A stretch of 64,000 nt of DNA from Adineta vaga (GCA_021613535.1 CP075492.1:6324001-6388000), one strand, 5' to 3'; positions 10,850-22,923 are shown, numbered from the stretch's first letter. Program-made: numbers and translations. Notes: a model not told the origin generated them from the sequence alone.

Positions 10850-12108
10850 CTATTTTACACAATTTATAAATACTTCTAAATAGTAAAGAAGTAGACACTT
10901 TAGAGAAACAAAAGAAACAGTAAAACGAATGTGAAAAGGTCTCTTTCATTAGATTATTGCAATGCTTTTGTTTTGTTTGCATTTGGTACTGATAAGAGAG
11001 CTGAATGTTAATACTACTGATATCAATTTATCATTTTGTTTTTATATGTCACATTTTGTTTTAAGAATAACAATCTTTTTAATTGAGCGAGCTATTATAT
11101 GGGAAAAGGTTAAGGACAATTATCATCATCTGAAAAGAGTTAAAACTAACTATTGAAAGATTTGAATTAACTAAAAAACTTTAAACCAATTAAATCATAT
11201 GATGGATGTCGTATTCAATCGATATTTGTTGTTCTATGAAAGATCAGTCACGTATATCTTTCCATACATTTTGACAAACATGCACATACGAAGAAGAACA
11301 TACGAAAAATCTTTTTCGGACACTAATATTACTACAAGAAGTAAGTTATCTCTTACATAGATGAATACTGATTTAAATTAGCATTCGATCTATCATTTCT
11401 TTCTTTCTTTTTTTTTGAAAAAATATTCAAAATGGTCGTTCAAATCGATTTTGACAAGAATACATCATTTATTCAACAAATAAGTCATCATTTTTGTTTT
11501 TTCAAAGAGTTTTTCTTAATTTAAAATCTATATGGCAAAACTATAGACGAAATATATGTTTTCTTTTAACATTCCTTTCGTACATGTATCACTGTATATA
11601 CAATGTACTTTCATTCAATATATGAACTTTCCCGTTTAAGTCCTCACTGACTTGTCGATAGTAATAGTACATTCTTTCATTTGTTTCGAACATTATGCGT
11701 GTAGTGTCGGAATAGATTTGTTCTCAGAGATATAAATTATTTGAAGTATCTTTTACATTATTCTGTCATAGTTTAATAATAAATATTAACTTATGTTATC
11801 GATTGACACAAATGATATGTAGTTATCTGGTTTGTATTGATTAAAATCGAATGATTTAATAGTCATATCTTGATTTATTTTAAAAGAGAGAGAAATGTTT
11901 CTTTGTTCACAGAGATATAATCGTTTACTTGAAATGACTAACATCATAGTTGGTGATTTTAAACTGAAAACATACGGTATAACGTTCTTTTTTTTCTCGT
12001 GTCCTCCCCCTCCTTTCGTTTCATACACGTTTATTTTGTCTTGAAAATGAAATATATTCTTATTCTATACAAGAGATATCTATTCAACGTATTTGATTAT
12101 TTTTTTTC
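10850..12108. other. Divergent intergenic region, 1.26 kb
   Basis: Separates the aminopeptidase start (minus) from the CorA start (plus), so both promoters should be here. Open frames at 10962-11156 (+) and 11786-12028 (-) have no recognisable domains and a composition like the surrounding noncoding DNA, so I do not call them genes. No repeat or mobile element was recognised. Confidence 0.5.
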
Positions 12109-13409
12109 ATGCCATCTTTTCATTGTAATGATTTAGTCGTTCTAAAACGACATCGTATTCGATCTTCGACCAATGACGGACATATTATCTATGAAAATAC
12201 ACTTGAACAATCAAGTCCAGCACGAACATTATCAAAAAATCGTCGTGCAACACTTATCGGTATTCCACCAACATTAATCAATGCATCAAAAGAAAATCTA
12301 CAAAAGAAATTCACAGTTCAACCAACAGTTTTCTTCTACAATGAAGAAACATTTCAAGAAGCATGTTATCGATCCATTGAAGACATTCCATCCGTAACAG
12401 AAAATGAATGTCTATGGATTGACGTTACTGGTGTAAGTTCAAATGATGATTTATTTTTTTAATCTAAATCTTTTCTTTTATTTAGGTTCATGATCATGAT
12501 ATATTATCACGAATTGGTCTACGATTTAATATTCATCCATTAGTTGTTGCCGATATTGAAACAACTGAACAACGAACCAAATTAGATGTCTTTGAAGATG
12601 CACTATTTCTTGTTGGTAAAATGATTTATCCAGATAGTATTCAACAGATAACACATATCGAACAGATTAGTTTTTATTTAAAAGAAAATATTTTAATTAC
12701 ATTTCAAGAAAAACCGAAAGATATCTTTGAACCTATTAAAAGTTTGTTCTTTTACTAAAATGTTAATATTCGAATGTTTTTTTTCTTCTTTCTTATTCAT
12801 TTAGATCGAATTCGACAAAACAAAGGTCGAATTCGTCGATCAAAAATCGATTATTTATTTTATTCATTAGTTGATTCAATTGTTGATCGATATATGGATG
12901 TATTAGATATAATCGGTACGAAAGTCGAAGGAATTGATCATCAATTAATGAGAACATTATCCCGCGATACTTTGGAACAAATCTATGATTTAAAACGTGA
13001 AATGCTCTATTTTCGTCGTTCAATTTCACCATTAAAAGAAATTATCAATAAATTACATAAAGAAGAAGAAACACAAATCATGCAAGAAAGTACTTATATT
13101 TATTTGAAAGATTTATTCGATCATGTTGTTCAAGTTAATGATACAATTGATACTTACAGAGAAATGCTTTCGTCATTTATCGATTTCTATATGATGTTAA
13201 ATTCAAATGCAATGAATGAAGTTGTAAAAACATTAACAATTATTTCCACAATTTTCATACCATTAACATTTATCGTTGGAGTCTATGGAATGAATTTTGA
13301 TTTTATGCCAGAAATTCATTGGAAATATGGTTATTTTGTTGTACTTGGTTGTATGGTTCTACTAACATTAATTATGTTATCATGCTTTAAACGAAAAAAT
13401 TGGTTTTGA
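12109..13409 (+). CDS. corA: CorA-type magnesium channel, bacterial-like (3 exons)
   Basis: Exons 12109-12432, 12486-12741 and 12805-13409 join in frame to 394 residues. The CorA cytoplasmic domain (TGVHDHDILSRIG, IHPLVVADI) is followed by the long stalk helix and two C-terminal TM segments. The selectivity signature YGMNF has GMN at about 355-357, then MPEIHWKYGY and a basic C-terminus ending KKs/Rs plus NWF. The layout and many blocks (FQEK, DVFEDALF, RIRQNKGRIRR) closely follow Thermotoga-type bacterial CorA rather than the mitochondrial MRS2 branch usual in animals. It should carry Mg2+ (perhaps Co2+ or Ni2+) across a membrane as a pentamer. The roughly 85-residue N-terminus is divergent and Ser/Arg-rich with no clear signal. 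Two short introns make contamination unlikely. I infer horizontal acquisition followed by intron gain. Confidence 0.9.
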
Positions 13410-13643
13410 ATAAATATATCTGTTATTCATTGTTTCTATTCTATTTCTAATATTTTCAGAGAAAGAAAAAGCACATTTATTGCAATGCGTGGGCTTTAAC
13501 GCCTAAGATTATGATTTATTCACAGAATAAAATTGTCATGATCGGTAAATAGTGCTTATCATATGAGTCATTTGATTGATTTCAATATTCTTTCTCTATT
13601 GCTGGTTTATTGAAATAAAGAATAAGTAACAAAACAAAAAATT

Positions 13644-14222
13644 TCAATATTCAATTGTTTTAATTTCACCATTTTTCAAATTAATTTTTCTATTCTTTTC
13701 TTTGGGAAGTAATTCTTGTAACATTAAATTATGTGATATTATAAAGATATGTTTTTCTGATCGATTCATTAACCATTGTAGAAAACGTTTGGTTCGTTGT
13801 TGGATTTGTTTGGGTGAATAAATACTTTCTAAATCATTCTTTTCTAGCCATTCATTACCACCAAATGTGTCTTCAAATACATCGAATTCATTTAATAATG
13901 TGGGAAATTTTGTTTTTAAATCATTCAATGGACTACCAATATCACATGGTTCATTACATACTTCTTGAAGATCAGGATGAATAATTAATGGAATATTTCG
14001 TTGATTATTAAATACGAGTAGATAAGTTTGAAGTGTACGTATCAATGGAGAACAGACAACTAGATCAATCGATGAAATTGTTTGAATATTTTGAATGGCA
14101 TTTGTAGCTTGATTTTGACCAAGAGATGATAATTCAGGATCATGAATACTGAAGTTGTGTGGTGGTATATTGTGTAAGGCTTCGAAATGTCGCATGTAAT
14201 AAACAACTTTTTGTGTAGACAT
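13644..14222 (-). CDS. Histidine phosphatase (phosphoglycerate-mutase-like) protein
   Basis: An intronless 192-residue ORF. The catalytic motif appears as MRHFEALHN (Arg11, His12; usual RHG becomes RHF). It is followed by IHDPELSSLGQNQA, a conserved block in fungal and plant members, then SPLIRTLQT (the second catalytic Arg), LQEVCNEPCDIGS with the catalytic acidic residue, and a late ISHN carrying the second catalytic His. The family dephosphorylates small phospho-metabolites through a phosphohistidine. The substrate is not predictable here. The organisation (xxHNxxxxxxxIHDPxLxxLGxxQ) resembles fungal 'phosphoglycerate mutase-like' proteins more than animal PGAM5 or TIGAR. It converges on corA, with 234 bases between stops. 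Confidence 0.78.
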   Translation of the reverse strand: MSTQKVVYYMRHFEALHNIPPHNFSIHDPELSSLGQNQATNAIQNIQTISSIDLVVCSPLIRTLQTYLLVFNNQRNIPLIIHPDLQEVCNEPCDIGSPLNDLKTKFPTLLNEFDVFEDTFGGNEWLEKNDLESIYSPKQIQQRTKRFLQWLMNRSEKHIFIISHNLMLQELLPKEKNRKINLKNGEIKTIEY

Positions 14223-14493
14223 TATTTATCAAACTGAAATGAAAAGGAAGATTTCATTCTTGTGAATCTTTTTGTTTCAAAGTGAATGAAAACGTGTCTA
14301 GTTTCTGATTTATTCATAAGGTTGATATACTCTCTCACCTATGATGATAAAATAACAAATGAATCTCATCTAGGCATTATATTCTATGACAAAATGGTTG
14401 TACATCAATATTTCGTATATCTGCGATGATACTTTGTGAATAATTAAAGAAAACATAAAATAAAAGAAATTTCGTAAGTTTATTTATATTCAA

Positions 14494-14691
14494 TTATCTT
14501 TTTTCATAAATAGTTCTTTGTTGATATAATATATTCATACAATCGAAAGCATTGATTAAATCAGTACATGTCATATGTGCTGGTAGTCGTCGAGATTTTC
14601 TCGCAAATGTATGAGCCAATTCAAGTAATTCTCGTGTTGTTTGTCGACAATATTTCTGTACAAAATCCATCGGAATAGTATTATCTGTCAT
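14494..14691 (-). CDS. Small protein, possible histone-fold fragment
   Basis: A 65-residue ORF beginning MTDNTIPMDFVQKYCRQ and ending RTIYEKR. The central part reads as a long helix rich in Leu/Ala/Arg (TRELLELAHTFARKSRR), a short loop, then a second helix (TCTDLINAFDCMNI). That spacing resembles the second and third helices of histone-fold subunits such as TAF6, TAF9 or CENP-S. A first helix is missing, so it may be incomplete or have an upstream exon. The resemblance is weak and was judged by eye. Codon usage matches neighbouring genes, which supports it being real. Confidence 0.4.
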   Translation of the reverse strand: MTDNTIPMDFVQKYCRQTTRELLELAHTFARKSRRLPAHMTCTDLINAFDCMNILYQQRTIYEKR

Positions 14692-15572
14692 AATTGAAAA
14701 AGAGAAAATTAAAAAGCTTTGCCTGCCTTTCTTCTTCTTTTTTTTTGTCCATTAAATATAGTTAAAATCCATTCATACAAAAATATGATAGATGTCGATG
14801 TGAATTGATATATTCGAATTCTCATTATTTTCTTGATATATATATCAAGTTTTTTGTTATTTCACTATAACGACAAGGATCAATTAGTTTTATTTTGAAC
14901 AACGAATATAGTTGACCTTATTGTTTTATCATCTAATTAGACATGTGAAAACTAATCGAAAAAGCAATTACCTATCTTTTCATGCATCTTATTTAATTTA
15001 CTGGCGAACAAAATAGCATGTGGAACCCTTCTGCTTCATTTTCTTTCGACGACAATAATTGATTGTTCCGGAATCAGAAAAGAACAGTCGAGAATAATGT
15101 TAGATTCTCTTTACGGCCATGAATTTCTCTATGCATTTTGATTGACAACTGATTAAAGAACGAAATTCCGTTGATTTATTTCCAACGAACGATTTTTTTT
15201 TCTTTTTTCAGCATTTACGTCATATCGAATAAATAGAAGACTTTCTTTCTCTTTTAATGTCTTCAATGACGTACATATATACCTAGACGAAAGTATCACG
15301 TTGGTTGCTTAACTTCGGGCATTAGACACTTGACAAAACGACGAATCTTTTTCTCTCAATACTACCTTCTTTCTTTTCCTTCTTCAATTTAAATTCCAAC
15401 ATAGAACAATCTTTCACTCCCTACTGATCAAAACAGGTAACCCGAAAGAATAAAGAACAAGAAAGAAATATGAATTGTAACTATGTTTGATGACGTCTAA
15501 CATATATTTGTACTTTAGATCTATCAACATATATAAATAGTGACGAATTTGTATTCAGTGAAGAAAACAATC
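14692..15572. other. Divergent intergenic region, 0.88 kb
   Basis: Lies between the small minus-strand ORF and the EF-hand gene. It contains TGACGTC near 15491 and TGACGT near 15270, resembling CRE half-sites, and a TATA-like element at 15530-15539. No other gene was seen. Confidence 0.45.
15530..15539 (+). promoter_or_regulatory. TATA-box-like element upstream of the EF-hand gene
   Basis: TATATAAATA begins 43 bases before the ATG at 15573. If used, transcription would start about 25-30 bases downstream and the 5' leader would be only about a dozen bases long. This is a sequence match only, in AT-rich DNA where such matches occur by chance. Confidence 0.3.
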
Positions 15573-16112
15573 ATGTCTGATCAACAGATTAATTTCACAC
15601 AATTATTGGATATATTTCAATTATTTGATACAAATAAAGATGGTGCAATAAGTTTCAATGAAGTATGTTCAAAGCAGTTGTCATTAGAAGAAAGTTCAGA
15701 TTCATTTTTCTGTTTTAAGCTTCGATCTGCTTGTCAAAAATTACAAATGCCAGTTGATAAAAAGAAACTAAAGGATTTATTTCAACATCGAGAAAATATA
15801 TCTTTCGATGAATTTTGTCGAATTATTCAAGATGCGGGGAGACATTCACATGATGCTTATTTTCAAGAAACATTTCGAGCATTCGATAAAAATTCCGATG
15901 GATTTATAACTGCGAAAGAAATAAAGAAAACGATGAAAGAACTTGGCGAAACATTAACAGATAAACAAGCACGTGATATGGTTAAAACAGCTGATTCAAA
16001 TGGTGATGGGAAATTATCAAAAGATGAATTTCGAATTTTATTTAATTATCTAACACAATTTACAATGTCACCATCAATATCAATCAGTTCTATCCAACAA
16101 GAACAAATATAA
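15573..16112 (+). CDS. Calmodulin-like EF-hand protein (2 exons)
   Basis: The start is the ATG at 15573; the frame is open further upstream but only to a GTG. Bases 15663-15719 have the form gtatgt...ttttaag and look like a 57-base intron that happens to have no stop and a length divisible by three. Removing it gives DTNKDGAISFNELRSACQKL, a textbook EF-hand, instead of an interrupted one. The spliced product is 160 residues. EF1 (DTNKDGAISFNE), EF3 (DKNSDGFITAKE) and EF4 (DSNGDGKLSKDE) have complete calcium loops. EF2 is degenerate (around HRENISFDEF) and probably does not bind calcium. The C-terminal tail is Ser/Ile-rich. It is probably a calcium sensor; its target is unknown. Confidence 0.85.
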   Translation: MSDQQINFTQLLDIFQLFDTNKDGAISFNEVCSKQLSLEESSDSFFCFKLRSACQKLQMPVDKKKLKDLFQHRENISFDEFCRIIQDAGRHSHDAYFQETFRAFDKNSDGFITAKEIKKTMKELGETLTDKQARDMVKTADSNGDGKLSKDEFRILFNYLTQFTMSPSISISSIQQEQI

Positions 16113-16496
16113 ATATTCTTTTTTTCTTTCTTTTGTAAATATGTATAGAACGACATTAATATTGTCTATTGCACAAAAATATAAAATAGAAGAAATTGTG
16201 TTAAAGAATCAATTTGAAGATATTTACTTAAGATTATGTGATCAAATCGAATAACATCTAGTTAATTAATTTTGAGATTATCAAAGACAATTGAAGAGTA
16301 GTCAGTATCAATAATGAAAATGAATTGTTGTGTATTGAACGATTGAATGAAATGATCTAAAGTAAAGAAAGATGGTAATTTCTTAGAAGAAATTAATATG
16401 TAAAGAAAGAAACGTCAACTGAGAACTTTCGTTAAGGTGAAAAGTATTTCCTTCCTCGTTTGATACTGTGTCTCTAATATATCAAAAGTATCAAAC
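16113..16496. other. Convergent intergenic region, 384 bases
   Basis: Lies between the stops of the EF-hand gene and the ADAMTS-like gene and holds both 3' UTRs. Nothing else was recognised. Confidence 0.5.
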
Positions 16497-19400
16497 TATA
16501 CCTTAACTAAATCGTTCGTTCTCCATTCGATACAATGTCTTCGACATATCCGCCTTGATACAGGCTTTGGTAATGAAGGTTCAATTGATTGACATTCACT
16601 GATGTTGACTCTTTTCCGTGGCATTTGACGAGTATAACATTGAATATCAGTGCCGTATTCAATACCAAAACCACATCGAACTGAACACTAAAATAGATCT
16701 TGAACCATCGAGTCTATATCCATGTCAAAACTTACACCATGCCATTCCCCGATATGCCATTCTAAACATTCCGGTATTGGACAGATTCGATTTGCTAGTG
16801 GAGGAGAAGATTGAATACGTTTGCATTCAGATATCGCTGGTATCCTTTCTCGATGTATTAAATCAACACATTCAATGGTTCGTGTTTGTGAACAAGTTTG
16901 TAGATCACACTACGAATAGATCAAATTTGATCAAATCTTCTTGTGAAAAATAAAAAATTACCTCTGTCCAGTCGCTTACTACCCAACTTGACGTAGTATT
17001 TTCACAAGCATTCATATGACATTCTTGAACTACCGTTGGTTGATTGAGGTCATCACATTCTTCTATATTTACTGTTTCATTCTGATTTTTACACCAAATC
17101 GAACGATTTTGATTTCCAATTCCACATGTAACTGAACACTAGTTAACAAAATCAACAGGTAAAATCTTTCAAAACTATAAATACTTACATCTGACCATAA
17201 TCCTACTGTCCACTGAGGACAGTAATCCTCTTCATCACATGCTTCTGTAAGTGAAGGCTTAGTATCATATATCTTTAAACAATAAATATCATCAACTTTA
17301 AATCCATCATGTAAACACCATAGACGTCGATTACGTTTAGCTAATCCACATTTACCAGAACAATTATTCCATGTACTTAATTGCCAATGAGGACATTCTG
17401 TTAGTGAACAATTCTGTTGTTTATCTGGTTTACTAGTTTCACCAAGAACAATTTTACATTCATTGTCAGAAACAGGAAATGTTGGACGTAATCGATCGTA
17501 ACAATAAACTTGACGTTGCTGAACACCCCAATCACATGTAACTGAACACTGAAAAAGAAACAAAAGGTCATCATCACTAAAATTCCTATATTAATCTATA
17601 TTTACAGTTGACCATTGACTAGTAAACCATGTTAAACAGGTAACATTGTTTATACATGATTCTTGTTCAATTGGCTTCAATTCTTGATTACATAAATCAT
17701 CTTGAACGATTGAATTATTATAAGAACACATTACGCGACGATAACGAACACCGTCTTGTAATGAACATATCGCTTGGCACTAGATTCAGAAAGTTATAAT
17801 AATCCAAGAAAGTAAACACTAAACACTTACTGGTTGCCATGATTCTGTTAACCAATATGATTTCGGACAATCATTTACACATGAAATCGTTTCCGAAGGT
17901 TTAGGTTCATGTCGACAATCATATTCATTTACTTCTTCACCATTATATCGACATGAAACATTTCGTGAACGAAGTTTTGAAGTACAATCACACTAAAATA
18001 GAACAATGATGATACAATACATATGTATGGTAGATGAAAGTAAGACTATTTGAAAAAGATAATTAATCGAAAAGAAATCAAACATACTTCCGACCATGTT
18101 GTAAAATTCCATTGAGATAACTGACAATCCATTTGTGCACATTGTTCAACATTCAATAAAAATTCTGCATTACAATTCTCATCTGCTACTGTTAACCCAC
18201 TTGAATTTCGGCATTCAGCTAAACGCTTTCGTACACAATTTCCATCATCATGACACTACAAAATATACCATAGAGTTTTTTTCTTCACATCTAGAAATCA
18301 TAACTGACCGCACTCCAATCTCCATAAACCCAACCTATTTCATTACAATTTCCAATACATGCAACGATTTCTTTCGGTTTTTCACCCACATATTTTCTAC
18401 AAACTTCTTCATCAATTGATTCGATAAAAGAACTACTTTTTGTACATTGAAATAACACACGTTTATATCCATCACCACACCGTGTCGAACATATCTGTTG
18501 ATATTTCGCTGTCCAACTTAAAACACAATGATCATTACATCGTTCCATTTGATGCACAAATGGTAATTTGAAAATTAAACAATATATTGAATCATAATCT
18601 GTTTCATGTATTAAACATTTTTTAACTTGTTTCGAACCTTGACATGGTCGATCACAATGATAATCAATTGATTGATATTGATAATGTCGAACAAAATCAT
18701 CTTCATCATATGGTGTATAATATTCCCAATAGACTTGCGTTATCGATGGACTCGATTGATAAAGTGAAATCACTTGAATTTCTAATGGAACTTGAAGACG
18801 ACCAGTAATCAGTATACTTTCATTACTAGAACTAAATCCATTGTAGGATAATTTCGAATTCTCAATATGAAATTGACTATTATACAATTGTAAACTATGC
18901 AAACCATTAAGAACATATGTACCATTAGAATATCGAATAGCTAGATAATATCGATCAACATTTTCTGATATTTGTGTCACACTAACACGAGTTGTATTCA
19001 CTGGAATATCAACAATATGTGTTATTCCTTTGAAATAAGAATCAAATGAATAGTTAATCAAAAGAATTTGAATTCAATGACAAACCAATTTCTGATATCA
19101 TTTTTTGTCCATGAATTAATTTACATGTACGATTTTGTCCATTACAAACTCCACAAACATCTTCTGTTGCATTTGATCCATATTTATTATCACATCCAAT
19201 AGGCATACAAATACCATTGATGCAAATATCTCGAGTTTCATCTTCACGTCCACATGGTGTGCCATCTTCAACACGATCACTGAAGATAAATGATCGTTCC
19301 AAATAATCATCAGATACTTTACAGATTAATTTACATCGTTCAGATGGTAATACTAAATTTGAAAAAGTTAGAAAAGACAATAATACGATTGATTCATACA

Positions 19401-22108
19401 CACCATTGTATTTTGGTTCAAAGCGTACACCGCTCGGTAAAGATAGATCGATAGTTTGATTTTCATATGTAGAACATTGACGATGACGAAACATATCAAT
19501 TGAATCTTCACAAGACTAGAAAAAAAGAAAGAAATCCCATATTAAATAAAAAATGTATAATTTGTTATACTGGATTATCTTCACAAGTTCGTATTTGAGT
19601 TGATGGACCAGAACAATACTGGCCACCATTGTGCGGTCTAAAACAGAACATTCTATTCATAATCTTCAATTTGAATTCTTACTTTGGACTATCACAAAAT
19701 CGTTGTGATTTTTGTATTGCACTTCCACATGTTCGTGTACACGATGACCAAGGTGACCATTCACCCCAATTACCATTGATTGCTAATAAATCATCCGTAC
19801 TTCGACATTGACCATGAAAACAACGCTAAAACTCATCAATTTCCAAATATCTATTCAATTTCATTTACTTTACTTTAATATCTAATTGTGATTCAGAACA
19901 AAGAGTACCATCGGACCAATGTGCATGATTTGTTATACATGATGAAGAATAAATTGATACTTGACGACAATACAGACGAGCACATTTTGGCTGTAAAGAG
20001 AAAAGATTTCATCCAATAAACAAAAAGAAATAATCTACTTACACCATGAGTTAAATCTTTACAATATTCAAATTCAATTCCAAAAGCTCGTCGACATTGA
20101 TTATCAAGATCATTGAAACGGCCAGGTAATTCTCGAACTTGTTGTTCATTATTTAAACCTTCAATCGATGATGATTTATCATCAGGGATATTATTCAAAC
20201 ATGGATATCGATTTGACCTTGAAATACAAAGAATAAAAAATTCGTTCATAATCAATCTGTATTATTCTATAGGAAACAAAAGGACTAACTCGAGATATTG
20301 TGTAAAATAAAATCGACTACAATTTGACCATTTGTAATGATTATGATTAAAAATCAATGAAGTTGCCATTAAATTTTGTTCTTTATTAAAATTTCGACAA
20401 ACTTTATCATTATCATGACGAATACCAAATCTATTCGAAAATAAATAGCTATGTACATTTCATCTCAAATTTTTCTCATTTTCCTACAAATGTGCGATTT
20501 CATGAGCTATTGTAAATGCTGTTGCAAAACCATTATCACGTACAACTGCACAATTCGATGTTAAATTACACATTGTTCCTAATTCTGTTATACCCAATGT
20601 ATCACATTTATTTTCCGTATTATTTCTTGTACGTGTATGACACAAAGGTATTCTAAATATCAAGAAAAATATTTGAACAAAATTTTTTGAATAATTTCTA
20701 CCTGGTAAGAAGAATAGCAGCATCATATGTTCCCGGAGTATTATAATCGGTTTGCCATTGACAAAATTGACGTAATATATTAGCAGCATCATCGTTTGGT
20801 TTGATTCGATCCTTCAAATTAAATGAAAAGTGATTTTTTTTCATTTTGATGTATATGATCACTTACACTAAGATCTTCTCCTAATTCAACTAATTTAACC
20901 AACCAAATTTTAATATTATTACCAATACTTTCGTCGGAATACAGATGTGAAACCTAAATCAAAATGATAATTCCAATGATCTTCGTTTTCCTTACAACTT
21001 ACATAACTGAATAATGTTAGAATATATGATTTCACATCAATATCAGCATGAAATTCTTTTAGTGAATTATCATAAGCAAGAAGAATTTCGACATGTTTTG
21101 CCATTTTATCAAAACTAAGTTTACGTCTTCTTCGTATCGTTGAATTTTGTAATTGATTCAAGTGAAGATCATTTATTTTTTCAAAATAATGATTATCTAC
21201 AAATGAAAACTGTTATCATTGAAAAGCAAAAGCATTAATTTACCATGTACACGACAATGACTTGTTTGTTTTAGTATTGATCGTTTAGGACTATGTGTAT
21301 ATAAGAAATGTTCAAAATTCCATGTCGTATTCTCTGTATGTGGTTTCGGTTCGATAAAATATTCTGTATTATTATAAATGAATGTTCCAAACTAGATTCA
21401 ATCATCATCAAACGCTCTGAAAGAATCAAATTTATGTTTTTATCACTTACTAAACCATGACATAAACTAATTGATACAATTGATAGATGATTATCATTAA
21501 CATGTCCTTTATAAAAACAATGTTTTATATTTCGATTAATCCATGTTTGACTATGATTGAAATATTGTGTAAAAAACGTTGGTGAAAGAAATGTTGTATC
21601 TTTTCTTAATGATAAATCAAATCGTTGATTGAAACCATCAATTCGATAGGAAAGTTGTTTATCAATTGAACGTTTTCGTGAATGAATTCTCTTTGGAATG
21701 ATTATTTCATAATCAAATTGTTCATTTTCATCTGTACCTAAAAGAAAATAATATGTCTACTTTCCTTGAAATTCGAGATGATTTTATAAAATCATTTCTA
21801 GGCACGTCTTTGATATGATATCTATATGTATACAAAACTAACCTCGAACATTTATGATAGGACTATTTATTTATATTATCAAATGATTTACAAGGATGTC
21901 TCGATATTATTGGAAATCATCAATACTTGAGCTTTAATGTATGTTTCTCTTCAATTCTATTAGTCCGTTATTTTCTACAAAAAATTGAACATTCTCTCGT
22001 AAAATAAGATGTTAAGGATAGTCTTTATAACTTACTCAATGTTGAACTTGTTTGTAATAATAGGAAAGATGAAATACTGAATAAGTTAATTAAAGTAAAA
22101 GTCTTCAT
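16497..22108 (-). CDS. ADAMTS-like secreted metalloprotease with many thrombospondin type 1 repeats
   Basis: The first exon (start 22108) encodes a signal peptide (MKTFTLINLFSISSFLLLQ). A prodomain follows with the typical CFYKGHVN and SIVSISLCHGL blocks and a basic furin-like site RRRRK near 21125. The reprolysin domain has HEIAHLFGIRHD, with an intron inside the Leu codon near 20484, and a Met-turn LMATS, so the zinc site is intact. Next come a disintegrin-like region, a central TSP1 repeat (WSPWSSCTRTCG), the Cys-rich domain (EDVCGVCNGQNRTC), a spacer, and roughly ten TSP1 repeats split among small exons. The predicted stop is TAG at 16497-16499. ADAMTS enzymes cleave extracellular matrix proteins. 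Some C-terminal repeats lack the canonical CSxxCG core (CDCTSK, CDLQTC). Which ADAMTS it matches is not resolved. Confidence 0.88.
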
Positions 22109-22207
22109 GTGAATATCGAATAAACTGATTCTTAGAGAACAGTGTTATTATGACAACTCTGATGGCATATTGACATTTATAAAGAAGAATAAACTGCAAA
22201 AGAACAA

Positions 22208-22260
22208 GCGAGAGAGTGAGAGAGAGAGAGGGGGGCGAGGAAGAGAAGAGGAAGAAAAGT
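22208..22260. repeat. GA-rich simple repeat
   Basis: Purine-only tract with (GA)n cores and a run of G, located about 100 bases upstream of the ADAMTS-like start codon. Low complexity. Confidence 0.8.
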
Positions 22261-22299
22261 CTCTTCTTAACATATAGAAATAGGTACTATTTAACTGAT

Positions 22300-22590
22300 T
22301 TAATCATTCAATGTTTTCGAATAGAAAAATAGTTCAACCGAAAGGATCTTTTCTTCTAAACTTGGGTACTCATCATTCGATTGAAAATATTCATATAGCA
22401 TATGTAATAAAATTAGTTCAAGTATAATTCTCGAGATCCTTCTAAAACTCTTCGAACACTGTTTTTGGCAATTGATGTCTATTATTTGAACAATTCTTTC
22501 TATAAATTTCGTTGCATTTTTATTTGTTTTGTTCTTTGATGCAACCAAATACACAATTGTAAAAAATATAGAAAGAATGAACGCAGCCAA
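22300..22590 (-). CDS. Possible small secreted or membrane-anchored protein
   Basis: A 96-residue ORF with a hydrophobic start (MAAFILSIFFTIVYLVASKN) that looks like a signal peptide or anchor. It continues with a basic segment containing two Cys, a second hydrophobic stretch (RIILELILLHMLYEYF) and an acidic tail. No family is recognised and no splice signals support or extend it. An ORF of this length can arise by chance in DNA of this composition. Confidence 0.3.
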   Translation of the reverse strand: MAAFILSIFFTIVYLVASKNKTNKNATKFIERIVQIIDINCQKQCSKSFRRISRIILELILLHMLYEYFQSNDEYPSLEEKILSVELFFYSKTLND

Positions 22591-22923
22591 ACAATTGAAT
22601 ACATATTCATATACTCACAAAAAGAAGAGAAAAAAATGAAAAGGAAAAACGCACGATTCTTCGTGATAAGATAAGAAGAAGAAAAAAAGAGAAAAGAAAA
22701 CTCATGAATTATTATATATACATGAAAAAGAAAAATTATTTTTGATTTTCTATATTGATGTAGAGGTAATAAATGAGAAGAGAAAAAAACGAAAGAGAGA
22801 TTTGTTTCTTTATATGTCTAGTCTACACAAAGAAATTGAGCAACAAAAATATTTCTAAACAATCCCAAAAATGAATATAAATAGATGAATTTTTTCGTAT
22901 GTCTGCTTTCTTTTTCTTCCTGA

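Noticed and set aside
12430-12480. Possibility that corA is bacterial contamination
   Set aside because: Two GT..AG introns of local size with correct phases, AT-rich codon use and animal genes on both sides argue for a genuine nuclear gene.
13480-13510. Short GC-rich near-palindrome (gggctttaacgcct) between corA and the phosphatase
   Set aside because: Considered as a histone-type 3' stem-loop or terminator. The stem is only 3-5 imperfect pairs and neither neighbour is a histone gene.
16618-16953. 111-codon open frame on the plus strand
   Set aside because: Antisense of the last thrombospondin exons of the ADAMTS-like gene, whose reading fits TSP1 spacing.
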